A DNA stretch of 13,734 nt from JAAUTS01 sp038250235 (lineage in GTDB: Bacteria > Verrucomicrobiota > Verrucomicrobiia > Methylacidiphilales > JAAUTS01), in contig JBBSCO010000069.1 of assembly GCA_038250235.1 (NCBI GenBank), forward strand, positions 1 to 13,734, given 5' to 3'. The translations under genes were made by a program, and so were the position numbers. Within the stretch, counting starts at the first letter, position 1; every line of letters starts with the position of its first letter. Below the pieces are notes generated by a model. That model searched no databases. It was not told the origin of the DNA and worked only from the letters and a program-made list of their open reading frames with translations. Of the stretch, positions 8,783-13,734 are shown in pieces.

Positions 8783-9813
8783 GGAGTTTTTTTGATGGTG
8801 TGGGAATAAAAAAGATAGACGAGTCCGCCGACAAGGCTCCAGATAACGCTCATAGCCAGAAAGATGGTTGAGCAGGCCAGGGCGGTTTCTTCGCCGACCG
8901 GGATGCCTTCGCGCGTGATATTGAAAAGGGCGAAGAGCAGGGCAAAGGCCCCTTCCCTCAATCCGTGGCCGCCAAAGCTGATGGGAAGACTCATGGAGCA
9001 GATGACGATGGAGAAAATGATCATCATCTGGGGATAGTGCACATCGAGATTCAAGGAGCGTGCGAAGAAATAGCCCGTGCTGAGCACGGGGACCACGGCG
9101 ATAAAGGCGGTGATGACGGCGATCAGTGCATAGCGTGGCGATTGCCGGTGGGCCTGAAATCCCTCGTAAAGCGAGAGCAGGACATCTCTTCGGGGTATTT
9201 TTTCCCAGAGCCGGTGGCATTGGGCCGGAAGGATGGAGGGGGGGATGAACCAAAGGACGAGAAGCCCGCAAAAAATTGCCGCAACCAAAAGACCCAGGCC
9301 GAGGATAAAGAAACGGGTTTCAGCATGTTCGGAAATGCGCTGGTATTCAAAAGGAACCAATAGAAGTGTCAGGAGCAGAACGGCCAGGAGGCCCAGAACA
9401 CGATCAAGAATGATGGAAAGGGTTGCGCGGGCTTTGCGGTCCGGGGCTTCTTTGAGGATGTAAAAAATCTTGATCACGTCACCGCCGGTTGAGGCTGGTA
9501 GGAATTGGCTGAAGAAGACGCCGATGAGGGTGAAGGCCGCAGTTTTCGGATAGGGAAGAACAATCCCCTGCACCCGCAGCAGGCAGTTCCAACGCAACGC
9601 TCCCAAAAAGAGGCCCAGACCAATGCTGATAAATCCAAGGCAGATCCAGAAAGGGTCGGCGTTTTTGAATTCGGCACTGAATTTGGCCCAGTCGTTGTCC
9701 TTGAAAATAAAAAACAGGATGGTGGCGGCCAGGATGATTTTGACAGGGAGTCCCCAGCTGAATTTTTTTCGTGGGGAGAGAACCGGACCGGAAGATTCTT
9801 GAGGAAGGGACAT
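8779..9813 (-). CDS. AglD/MprF-type flippase-like membrane protein (LPG synthase TM family, PF03706)
   Basis: A 344-residue integral membrane protein with about eight helices. Conserved patterns of the lysylphosphatidylglycerol synthase transmembrane family are visible: LGALRWNCLLRVQG (70-83), FLPASTGGDVIKIFYI (104-119), ILDRVLGL (135-142), and FGGHGLREG (280-288) in a late helix pair. The family covers the flippase half of MprF and free-standing AglD-like proteins, thought to move lipids or lipid-linked sugars across the cytoplasmic membrane. The soluble aminoacyltransferase domain of MprF is absent. The ATG at 9813 follows the stop of the TIM-barrel gene by five bases, and the gene ends in an ATGA overlap with the CCA enzyme, so the three are surely co-transcribed. 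The substrate is unknown; surface glycolipid work would suit the other genes in the window. Confidence 0.88.
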   Translation of the reverse strand: MSLPQESSGPVLSPRKKFSWGLPVKIILAATILFFIFKDNDWAKFSAEFKNADPFWICLGFISIGLGLFLGALRWNCLLRVQGIVLPYPKTAAFTLIGVFFSQFLPASTGGDVIKIFYILKEAPDRKARATLSIILDRVLGLLAVLLLTLLLVPFEYQRISEHAETRFFILGLGLLVAAIFCGLLVLWFIPPSILPAQCHRLWEKIPRRDVLLSLYEGFQAHRQSPRYALIAVITAFIAVVPVLSTGYFFARSLNLDVHYPQMMIIFSIVICSMSLPISFGGHGLREGAFALLFALFNITREGIPVGEETALACSTIFLAMSVIWSLVGGLVYLFYSHTIKKTP

Positions 9814-9818
9814 GTTTT

Positions 9819-10766
9819 TCAGTAGGGCACAGGGTTCAAAGCATCAGGGCCGTTTTGTTTCCACCATAGAAGGGATGCAACCACTGCATCTTTCTTTACC
9901 CGTGGAGATAGTTCAAGGACATAACAGGGTTCTTTTTTTGCCTTTTTCAGAAGGGGCCAGAGTTTGGCAAAAGGAATCCGGCCGGTCCCGGGTGCCTGAT
10001 GATCGCGCTCCGGGGGGATGAGGTCATGGATGTGGCAGCCGATGAGGCGGGGGGCCAGGGCTTCCAGATGTTGGTAGTGGTCGATGAAGCCCAAGGCGTC
10101 TTTGCGGGCGGCATGACCGAAATCGTGCCAATAGCCTGCGGTTTCTGGAAGGCCGGCCAGAATTCCGGGCCAGGCGGAATCGATGGGAATTTCTTCGATG
10201 GATTCGCGGCATTCCAGTCCGAGTTGCACCTGTCGTTTGGCGGCGTGTCCGATCAAGTGGTGAAGGATTTCTTCGACCCAGGGCCATTGGGTCTTGAGCC
10301 AGTGTTCATGATCAATGACGGCTTGGATCTTGAGTTTGACGTAGTCGCGTGAAGCCAGCTTTCCCCGGAGGTAAAGTGCCTCCAGGCGGCGGCCAACATT
10401 TTTTTGTTGGGTGGTTCCGAGGTGTAGTATAACAGCCCGCGCTCCCAGAGTGGCGGCATGGTCGATGGTTTCCAGGCTGTGTTTCAAAGCGCGGGCACGT
10501 TGGTTGGAACGTGGATCCGAGAACTCGTAGCAATTGGGGGAGGCGCGGGTGAAGCCCATGGGCAGCGGGCAGAAATTGTGCAGGGATTGGATACGGATGA
10601 TTTTTTCTTCCTGGGCTTTGAGAACTCCGGGCCAGAGACTGAAGCGGATACCGTGACCGAGTTCGGCGGCTTCGAAACCTATCTCTGCCAGTTCGGTCAG
10701 CATTTCGTAGCCGTCATCGTGCCGGGAAGAGTTCCAACAGGCGGACATGGCCAACACGGGTTTCAC
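9819..10766 (-). CDS. Sugar isomerase/epimerase-like TIM barrel (AP endonuclease 2 family, PF01261)
   Basis: A 315-residue protein with the alternating strand and helix pattern of the xylose isomerase-like TIM barrel. Probable metal ligands stand at strand ends: Glu35 (FEAAELGHG), His63 (SLHNFCPLP), His115 (VILHLGTT), Glu185 (GLECRE), Asp215 and His218 (HDFGHA), His245 and His247 (CHIHDL) and Glu285 (LELSPR). This is the usual set for divalent-metal isomerases, epimerases or endonuclease IV-like enzymes. The exact activity is not deducible. The start is a GTG at 10766, preferred because strand one (VLAMSACWNS) begins immediately after it. An ATG six codons further in is the alternative. No good Shine-Dalgarno sequence is visible. 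It is the first gene of the minus-strand unit and is separated from rpsU by a strong terminator. Confidence 0.85.
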   Translation of the reverse strand: MKPVLAMSACWNSSRHDDGYEMLTELAEIGFEAAELGHGIRFSLWPGVLKAQEEKIIRIQSLHNFCPLPMGFTRASPNCYEFSDPRSNQRARALKHSLETIDHAATLGARAVILHLGTTQQKNVGRRLEALYLRGKLASRDYVKLKIQAVIDHEHWLKTQWPWVEEILHHLIGHAAKRQVQLGLECRESIEEIPIDSAWPGILAGLPETAGYWHDFGHAARKDALGFIDHYQHLEALAPRLIGCHIHDLIPPERDHQAPGTGRIPFAKLWPLLKKAKKEPCYVLELSPRVKKDAVVASLLWWKQNGPDALNPVPY

Positions 10767-10773
10767 GCGGGTA

Positions 10774-10810
10774 GTTTTAAGTTTAAGGTTTTAAGTTACA
10801 AGTTATTAAG
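10774..10810. repeat. AT-rich degenerate TTTTAAG-type tandem repeat
   Basis: About five units resembling GTTTTAAG (GTTTTAAG, TTTAAG, GTTTTAAG, TTACAAG, TTATTAAG) lie head to tail immediately upstream of the GTG of the TIM-barrel gene, in otherwise GC-moderate DNA. The units are imperfect in sequence and length. The tract may serve as an A/T-rich promoter element or be a simple replication-slippage repeat. Confidence 0.6.
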
Positions 10811-10845
10811 AAGCTGTGCTCTGCTTCGGCGGTATGGGGGCAATA

Positions 10846-10882
10846 AAAAACCCGATCCTGCCAGAAGCGGGACCGGGTTTTT
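10846..10882 (-). terminator. Intrinsic terminator downstream of rpsU (bidirectional)
   Basis: An 11-position stem (10851-10861 with 10867-10877, one A-C mismatch and one T-G pair) closes a CAGAA loop and is extended by A-T pairs on both sides. On the minus strand the 3' arm runs into six T residues, 18 bp after the rpsU stop. On the plus strand the arm is followed by TTTTT, so it can also act in the other direction. Confidence 0.9.
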
Positions 10883-10899
10883 GTAAAAGAACGGTTCAA

Positions 10900-11088
10900 T
10901 TACAGGGAGAAATTTCCCCAGTAGTTGATTTTGGGTTCTTTGGCTTTGCGACGCTTGCGCTCGCTGGGTTTTTCGTGGTTACGGCGTTGGCGCGCATCAC
11001 GGAGAGTGCCTTCGCGATCCAATTTCTTTTTCAAGCGACGGAGCGCCTTGTCCACAGACTCACCTTTTTTCAATTTTACTTCGGTCAT
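10900..11088 (-). CDS. rpsU: Small ribosomal subunit protein bS21
   Basis: A 62-residue, very basic protein matching bS21, a late-binding 30S protein near the anti-Shine-Dalgarno end of 16S rRNA. The sequence shows the typical opening MTEVKLKKGESVDKALRRLK, then KKLDREGTLRDAR, and the basic block EKPSERKRRKAK at 39-50. A short tail ending NYWGNFSL follows. I chose the ATG at 11088 over the one at 11094 because the ribosome binding site GAGGTGA (11095-11101) lies seven bases before it and directly abuts the other. The gene has its own candidate promoter at 11145-11174 and a terminator at 10846-10882, so it is probably monocistronic. It faces away from the toxin-antitoxin pair. Confidence 0.96.
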   Translation of the reverse strand: MTEVKLKKGESVDKALRRLKKKLDREGTLRDARQRRNHEKPSERKRRKAKEPKINYWGNFSL

Positions 11089-11094
11089 ATACAT

Positions 11095-11101
11095 TCACCT
11101 C
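11095..11101 (-). promoter_or_regulatory. Shine-Dalgarno sequence of rpsU
   Basis: GAGGTGA on the minus strand is a near-full match to the 16S rRNA anti-Shine-Dalgarno. Its seven-base distance to the ATG at 11088 decides the rpsU start. Confidence 0.85.
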
Positions 11102-11125
11102 ACGATCTATGGTATTTAAAAGTTT

Positions 11126-11139
11126 CCCCTTTGAAGGGG
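11126..11139. promoter_or_regulatory. Inverted repeat in the rpsU leader
   Basis: CCCCTT (11126-11131) and AAGGGG (11134-11139) are perfect inverted arms around two bases. The element sits just at or after the expected rpsU transcription start. It could be an operator or part of a leader structure. No known S21 leader motif is claimed. Confidence 0.4.
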
Positions 11140-11144
11140 GGATA

Positions 11145-11174
11145 AAGATAGTCGTACAAGGGAAAGAGTGTCAA
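11145..11174 (-). promoter_or_regulatory. Promoter for rpsU
   Basis: On the minus strand a perfect TTGACA (11169-11174) is followed after 18 bp by TATCTT (11145-11150, four of six). Transcription would start near 11138, giving a leader of about 50 bases that contains the CCCCTT/AAGGGG inverted repeat and the Shine-Dalgarno sequence. Confidence 0.6.
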
Positions 11175-11230
11175 ACAGGGAAGCGGAAAAAGTGCAATAA
11201 GCTATTGACTTGGCCAGACTTAGCTAATAT

Positions 11231-11239
11231 AGGAAAGGG
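11231..11239 (+). promoter_or_regulatory. Ribosome binding site of the antitoxin gene
   Basis: AGGAAAGGG directly precedes the ATG at 11240, with AGGA at five bases' distance. It supports this start and real translation of the small gene. Confidence 0.65.
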
Positions 11240-11443
11240 ATGGTTGAAGTTACCGTTCATCAAGCCAAAAGCAACTTGTCCAAGCTCTTACGTCAGGTGG
11301 AACAGGGGGAGGACGTCATTATTTGTCGGGGGAAGGAACCTATCGCCCGGATCGTTACATTTGAGAAACCAAGGCCGGTTCGGCCCAAAGTGGGTGAGCA
11401 GGTGGCCTTGGGGGTATCCTGGGCAGACGATTGTTTTCCATGA
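11240..11443 (+). CDS. Phd/YefM-family antitoxin
   Basis: A 67-residue protein. The first 40 residues match the Phd/YefM antitoxin fold, with VTVHQAKSNLSKLLRQVEQG (4-23), then EDVIICRGKEPIARIV, which forms the dimeric DNA-binding domain that represses its own operon. The tail of about 27 residues would wrap the toxin. Its stop overlaps the start of the PIN gene as ATGA, the usual coupling in type II toxin-antitoxin pairs. A Shine-Dalgarno sequence precedes the ATG. The pair stands divergently from rpsU across about 150 bp that must hold both promoters. Family assignment is firm; whether it still counters an active toxin is doubtful given its partner. Confidence 0.92.
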   Translation: MVEVTVHQAKSNLSKLLRQVEQGEDVIICRGKEPIARIVTFEKPRPVRPKVGEQVALGVSWADDCFP

Positions 11444-11826
11444 AACTGCTTCTGGATACCTGCACCTTTGTCTGGTTGACGAGTGCTCCGCAACTTCTGG
11501 GTGAAGGGGCCAGAACGGCTTTGGACGACGCGGGTAATGACTTATATCTTAGTTATGCGAGTTATTGGGAGATCGCAGAGAAACACCGGACAGGTCAACT
11601 TAGCTTGCCAGCAAGTCCGCAACTCTGGATCAGGGACAGGATGAAATCGCATGGGGTGGAAGAAGCGGCGTTGGAGGCCGAGGTGGTTTTTCTCGCTGCG
11701 GAATTGCCGGGGGATGCGAAGAACCTTTTTAAACGTCTTCTTTCGGCGCAATCGATACGTGGTGGCTATGTGCTTCTGAGTCCGGAAGCCAGACCGGATC
11801 ATCCCGGTCTGCGGGTGATCTGGTGA
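11440..11826 (+). CDS. VapC-like PIN-domain toxin with altered catalytic motif
   Basis: The 128-residue product is a PIN-domain protein of the type encoded next to Phd antitoxins. Active members are Mg-dependent RNases that cut tRNA or other RNAs. Seen: Asp6 in LLLDTCTFVWL, Glu44 in SYWEIAEKHRTGQLSLP, and the C-terminal LRVIW ending. The segment that normally reads LPxxHxDPFDRLL is here LPGDAKNLFKRLL (89-101), so His, both Asp and Pro are replaced, with Lys98 at the usual catalytic Asp. The later Asp is replaced by Glu116 in LLSPEA. Only two of the four usual acids are plainly kept, and the protein is probably weak or inactive as a nuclease. I chose the ATG at 11440, which overlaps the antitoxin stop; the TTG at 11431 is the alternative. 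Confidence 0.88.
   Translation: MKLLLDTCTFVWLTSAPQLLGEGARTALDDAGNDLYLSYASYWEIAEKHRTGQLSLPASPQLWIRDRMKSHGVEEAALEAEVVFLAAELPGDAKNLFKRLLSAQSIRGGYVLLSPEARPDHPGLRVIW
11790..11811. repeat. Perfect 8-bp inverted repeat inside the toxin 3' end
   Basis: CAGACCGG (11790-11797) and CCGGTCTG (11804-11811) can form a hairpin with a six-base loop in the last codons of the PIN gene. No T-run follows, so it is not a standard intrinsic terminator. It may slow 3' decay of the message or be chance. Confidence 0.5.
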
Positions 11827-11909
11827 TGCAGAGGGCTTCCATCAGTTTTCGGCAATCTCTGGCGGAAGTCTCAGAGTGTTGGTCTGCACAGAATGGGGAC
11901 GAAAACTAA
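11826..11909 (+). CDS. Tiny ORF overlapping the toxin stop (27 aa, uncertain)
   Basis: An ATG sharing one base with the toxin stop (TGATG) opens a 27-codon frame ending in TAA at 11907. The product starts MQRASISFRQSLAEVSECW and has no recognisable domain. It overlaps the next small ORF by 17 bp in a different frame. The two could be halves of a single gene broken by a frameshift, or this may be a chance ORF. It is listed because the stop-start overlap is typical of translational coupling. Confidence 0.25.
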   Translation: MQRASISFRQSLAEVSECWSAQNGDEN

Positions 11910-12036
11910 TGAAATGCTGGAAGCCCTGCAGGTTGTTAAAACATGCCGTCAAAAAGGCTGGATTGGGGCTTTGATAAAAGAAACGGGTTGGAGTGAAAGT
12001 TATTACTTCGCTAAAATGATGAAACATGACGGTTAA
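11893..12036 (+). CDS. Small helix-turn-helix-like ORF (47 aa, hypothetical)
   Basis: The 47-codon frame from ATG 11893 to TAA 12034 encodes a peptide with a coherent pattern. A predicted helix EMLEALQVVKTCRQKG (7-22) is followed by IGALIKETGWSESYYFAKMM (24-43), whose spacing of hydrophobic residues around an ETGWS turn resembles a helix-turn-helix. No good Shine-Dalgarno sequence is present, and an ATG at 11914 is an alternative start. In the upstream direction the frame is continuous with the toxin stop at 11824. It may be the C-terminal part of a broken DNA-binding protein or a real accessory regulator of the toxin pair. I do not recognise a named family. Confidence 0.35.
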   Translation: MGTKTNEMLEALQVVKTCRQKGWIGALIKETGWSESYYFAKMMKHDG

Positions 12037-12067
12037 AAAAATTTGAGCCTGAGCGACGAGGTTCAAA
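12035..12067 (-). terminator. Intrinsic terminator read on the minus strand
   Basis: Nine-base arms (12042-12050 with 12059-12067, one T-G type pair) enclose an eight-base loop. On the minus strand the second arm is followed by seven T residues (12035-12041). It would end transcription arriving from the hsdR/PIN side and protect the toxin-antitoxin region. A long A-run on the other side makes it weak on the plus strand. Confidence 0.65.
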
Positions 12068-12448
12068 AAAAAAGCCAAAGATTTGGCCGACATCCTACGA
12101 ATATTCGAAAGAGTTCCGGCTCTTACAAGATTGCTGCCTGCGGCAGCCGGGGGAAGGATTGGTTCTACTGGGCAGAAGATTGAGCTGAAAGCCCCGTTGA
12201 AAAAGCGAGCCCCCCACCGCCGCTGCACGCCTTGAAGGTTATCTAAAAGCTGCGTCGGTGGAATGCCGGGCTTGTCGTTGGCAAATCCGTCGGTGTCCAT
12301 GCCTGGGAGCGCCGCCGTGCCGTCCACGGCGCAGCCCGGCCTGGGTTCAGCGCATTTTTGTGGCCCCGGCTCTTCGGCTGTCCGGCGAAGCAATCCACCA
12401 CCGCCTTCACGGCATCCGTCTGGAAAGCCTGCTATTTGAGTCACAGCT
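12068..12448. other. Non-coding, hairpin-rich intergenic stretch
   Basis: No convincing gene is seen here on either strand. The long minus-strand frame across 11842-12474 has a composition unlike a real protein. The stretch contains a perfect GCTGCC/GGCAGC hairpin with a three-base loop (12133-12147), and near 12312-12335 a GCCGT/ACGGC palindrome within GC-rich sequence. From about 12240 to 12440 the DNA reads like a decayed or dispersed repeat element, since all frames give low-complexity Pro/Arg/Ser-rich products. I see no tRNA or transposase. Confidence 0.5.
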
Positions 12449-12679
12449 TTATAGTGTTCCGAGTGTGGCGGCAAAGCCCGCGGGCGAATGAATCACTGCC
12501 CCTTCGTGAGTCTGGCCGTAAAGCGGCCCGGAATGTGCTTTGTCGCCCGTTAGCAGGACTTGGCACCGGTGCTGGATGGCCGCAGAAAGCACAGGACGGT
12601 CTTTTTCCGGCAAGCCCGGCGCGACTTCTGTCCCGAGCGGCTTGCTGGTTGTGGCGGATGTTTCCACCGCCTCCAGCAC
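12449..12679 (-). pseudogene. Remnant of a PIN-domain protein (C-terminal half)
   Basis: The 76 residues of this frame contain LPEKDRPVLSAAIQHRCQVL (23-42) followed by LTGDKAHSGPLYG (43-55) and a final IHSPAGFAATL. These match the second half of PIN-domain proteins, with Asp27 (KDRPVL) and Asp46 (TGDKAH) in the places of the later catalytic acids. The N-terminal half with the first Asp and the Glu is missing: the first start-like codon is a GTG in mid-domain, and the frame upstream, although open back to the hsdR stop, has no proper start and no PIN-like sequence. It lies on the same strand as hsdR, about 145 bp after it. I read it as a decayed toxin gene; expression as a fragment cannot be excluded. 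Confidence 0.6.
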
Positions 12680-12823
12680 CTTTTCAAAGTCCTCCCTTGC
12701 CGACGATGGTGTCCAACTGGGGCTTCTTCGCAGGTTTGGGTTCGCCCAGGAGGTCCAATCGTTGGGCAGGGTGTCGCCGTTGAAAATCTCGAACTCCGAC
12801 GTCTGGCGATTCTGTGACTCCTT

Positions 12824-13734
12824 TCACACCCACTCTGCACACAGCAACTCCGCCTGCCGGAGCACCGTCTTCACGGCCTCGTCCTGCAAGTCGGGCGGGT
12901 AGCCGTATTTGTTCAGGATGCGCTTCACCATCACGCGGATCTTCGCCCGCGCGCCTTCGCGCAGCGTCCAGTCGATGGTCACACTCTTCTTTACCTGGGT
13001 GATGAGTTCGGCGGCGATGACCTTGAGCTTGTCGTCGCCCATCGCCTTCACGGCGGACTCGTTCACTGCGAGGGCGTCGTAAAACGCGACCTCATCATCC
13101 GTCAGGCCGAGGTCTTCGCCGCGCTTGGTGGCGGCTTCCATTTCCTTCGCCAGCTTGATGAGCTCCTCGATGACCTCCATCGTGGAAATCGCGCGGTTGT
13201 GGTAAGCGTTCAGGGTTTTCTTGAGCTTCTCGGAGAACTGCTGGCTCTGCACGAGGTTCTTCTTTGAGCGCACCTTCAGCTCGTCCTTGAGCAGCTTTTC
13301 CAGCAGCTCGGCGGCGACGTTCTTGTGCTTGAGGCCGCGCACCTCGGCGAGGAATTGCGGGCTGAGAATGCCGATGTCGGGCTTCTGCAATCCGGCGGCG
13401 GTGAAGACGTCGATGATCTCCCCCTCCGTCGTGATGGCTTTGGAAACGAGCTGGCGGATTGCGGCGTCGATCTGCTCGGGGGATTTGCCGTGAGTGCCGG
13501 ACTTCTTGTTGAGCGCGGATTGCAGGGCTTGGAAAAACGAAACGTCGTCGCGGATCGCGGTCGCTTCATCGGTGGCGGAGCAGAGGGCGAAGGCTTGCGA
13601 GAGTTCGGACACCACCTGCACCCAGCGTTTCTTGCCGTCTTCCTGTTCGAGGATGTGTTCCTGCCCGGCGGGGATGAGTTGCAGGCGTTCGGTCGGTTTG
13701 CCCGTCGTCCACTTGTCCCACTTGAAGCCGTGCA
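12824..13734 (-). CDS. hsdR: Type I restriction enzyme R subunit, C-terminal part (5' end outside window)
   Basis: The last 302 or so residues of an HsdR subunit. The frame enters from the right edge (FKWDKWTTGKPTERLQLIP, then AGQEHILEQEDGKKRW) and continues with VVSELSQAFALCSATDEA and IRDDVSFFQALQSALNKKSG. This is the usual sequence after the helicase domains, leading into the DUF3387 C-terminal domain. It ends QAELLCAEWV with TGA, a normal family C-terminus. HsdR is the DNA-translocating and cleaving subunit of type I restriction-modification complexes, working with HsdM and HsdS. The nuclease and helicase motifs would lie outside the window, so its integrity cannot be judged. Third codon positions are strongly G or C, unlike the left of the window, which suggests horizontal acquisition. 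Confidence 0.92.
   Translation of the reverse strand, partial: HGFKWDKWTTGKPTERLQLIPAGQEHILEQEDGKKRWVQVVSELSQAFALCSATDEATAIRDDVSFFQALQSALNKKSGTHGKSPEQIDAAIRQLVSKAITTEGEIIDVFTAAGLQKPDIGILSPQFLAEVRGLKHKNVAAELLEKLLKDELKVRSKKNLVQSQQFSEKLKKTLNAYHNRAISTMEVIEELIKLAKEMEAATKRGEDLGLTDDEVAFYDALAVNESAVKAMGDDKLKVIAAELITQVKKSVTIDWTLREGARAKIRVMVKRILNKYGYPPDLQDEAVKTVLRQAELLCAEWV

Noticed and set aside
8783..9271. N-terminal extension of the CCA enzyme frame by 163 codons
   Set aside because: The extension is the shadow of the flippase-like gene, rich in Arg, Pro and His. The ATG in the ATGA overlap gives a normal family N-terminus.
11205..11230. TTGACT and TAATAT as promoter of the antitoxin gene
   Set aside because: The spacing is only 14 bp, and transcription would start inside the ribosome binding site, so I do not claim it.
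11842..12474. 210-codon minus-strand ORF
   Set aside because: Composition and pattern are unlike a real protein, it crosses a good terminator hairpin, and it has no recognisable motif.

Overview
The window looks like chromosomal DNA of a Gram-negative-type bacterium, most likely a member of the Verrucomicrobiota or a close PVC relative. This is an inference from the style of the proteins (a 62-residue bS21 with a short aromatic tail, an exported DUF187-type glycoside hydrolase-like protein, GT-C-like membrane proteins) and not from a diagnostic marker. All three stop codons occur as ordinary terminators, and gene density is high up to about position 11,830.

Layout. (1) Positions 1-4697, plus strand: three consecutive polytopic membrane proteins of the GT-C / GT39-like kind. 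The first is cut by the window edge, the second is intact, and the third is interrupted by in-frame stops (TAG at 4083, and TGA at 3525 if the upstream ATG was the original start). (2) 4683-5783, minus: a DegT/DnrJ/EryC1 sugar aminotransferase that overlaps the broken gene tail to tail by 15 bp. Together these suggest a cell-surface glycan or glycolipid locus. (3) 5890-7398, plus: an exported GHL10/DUF187 protein. (4) 10766-7421, minus: a tight three-gene unit made of a TIM-barrel isomerase/AP-endonuclease-2-like protein, an AglD/MprF-type flippase-like membrane protein, and a class II CCA-adding enzyme/poly(A) polymerase with an HD domain. The last two overlap by ATGA. (5) 11088-10900, minus: rpsU (bS21), with a promoter, a Shine-Dalgarno sequence and a strong intrinsic terminator that can all be read from the sequence.

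(6) From about 11,200 to the right edge the window becomes accessory. It holds a Phd-type antitoxin and a VapC-like PIN protein joined by an ATGA overlap. The PIN protein has lost the acidic residues of its DPFDR-type motif. A pair of tiny overlapping ORFs follows, the second reading as a helix-turn-helix-like peptide. Next come about 400 bp of non-coding, hairpin-rich DNA, then the C-terminal half of another PIN protein lying just downstream of a type I restriction HsdR subunit whose 5' part is outside the window. The hsdR stretch is visibly richer in G and C than the rest. This right end looks like a partly decayed defence island placed against the housekeeping gene rpsU.

I found no CRISPR array, tRNA, rRNA or recognisable insertion sequence. 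The most interesting material is the altered PIN toxin with its small downstream ORFs, the broken PIN/hsdR junction, and the repeated in-frame mini-ORF arrangement in front of membrane genes two and three.
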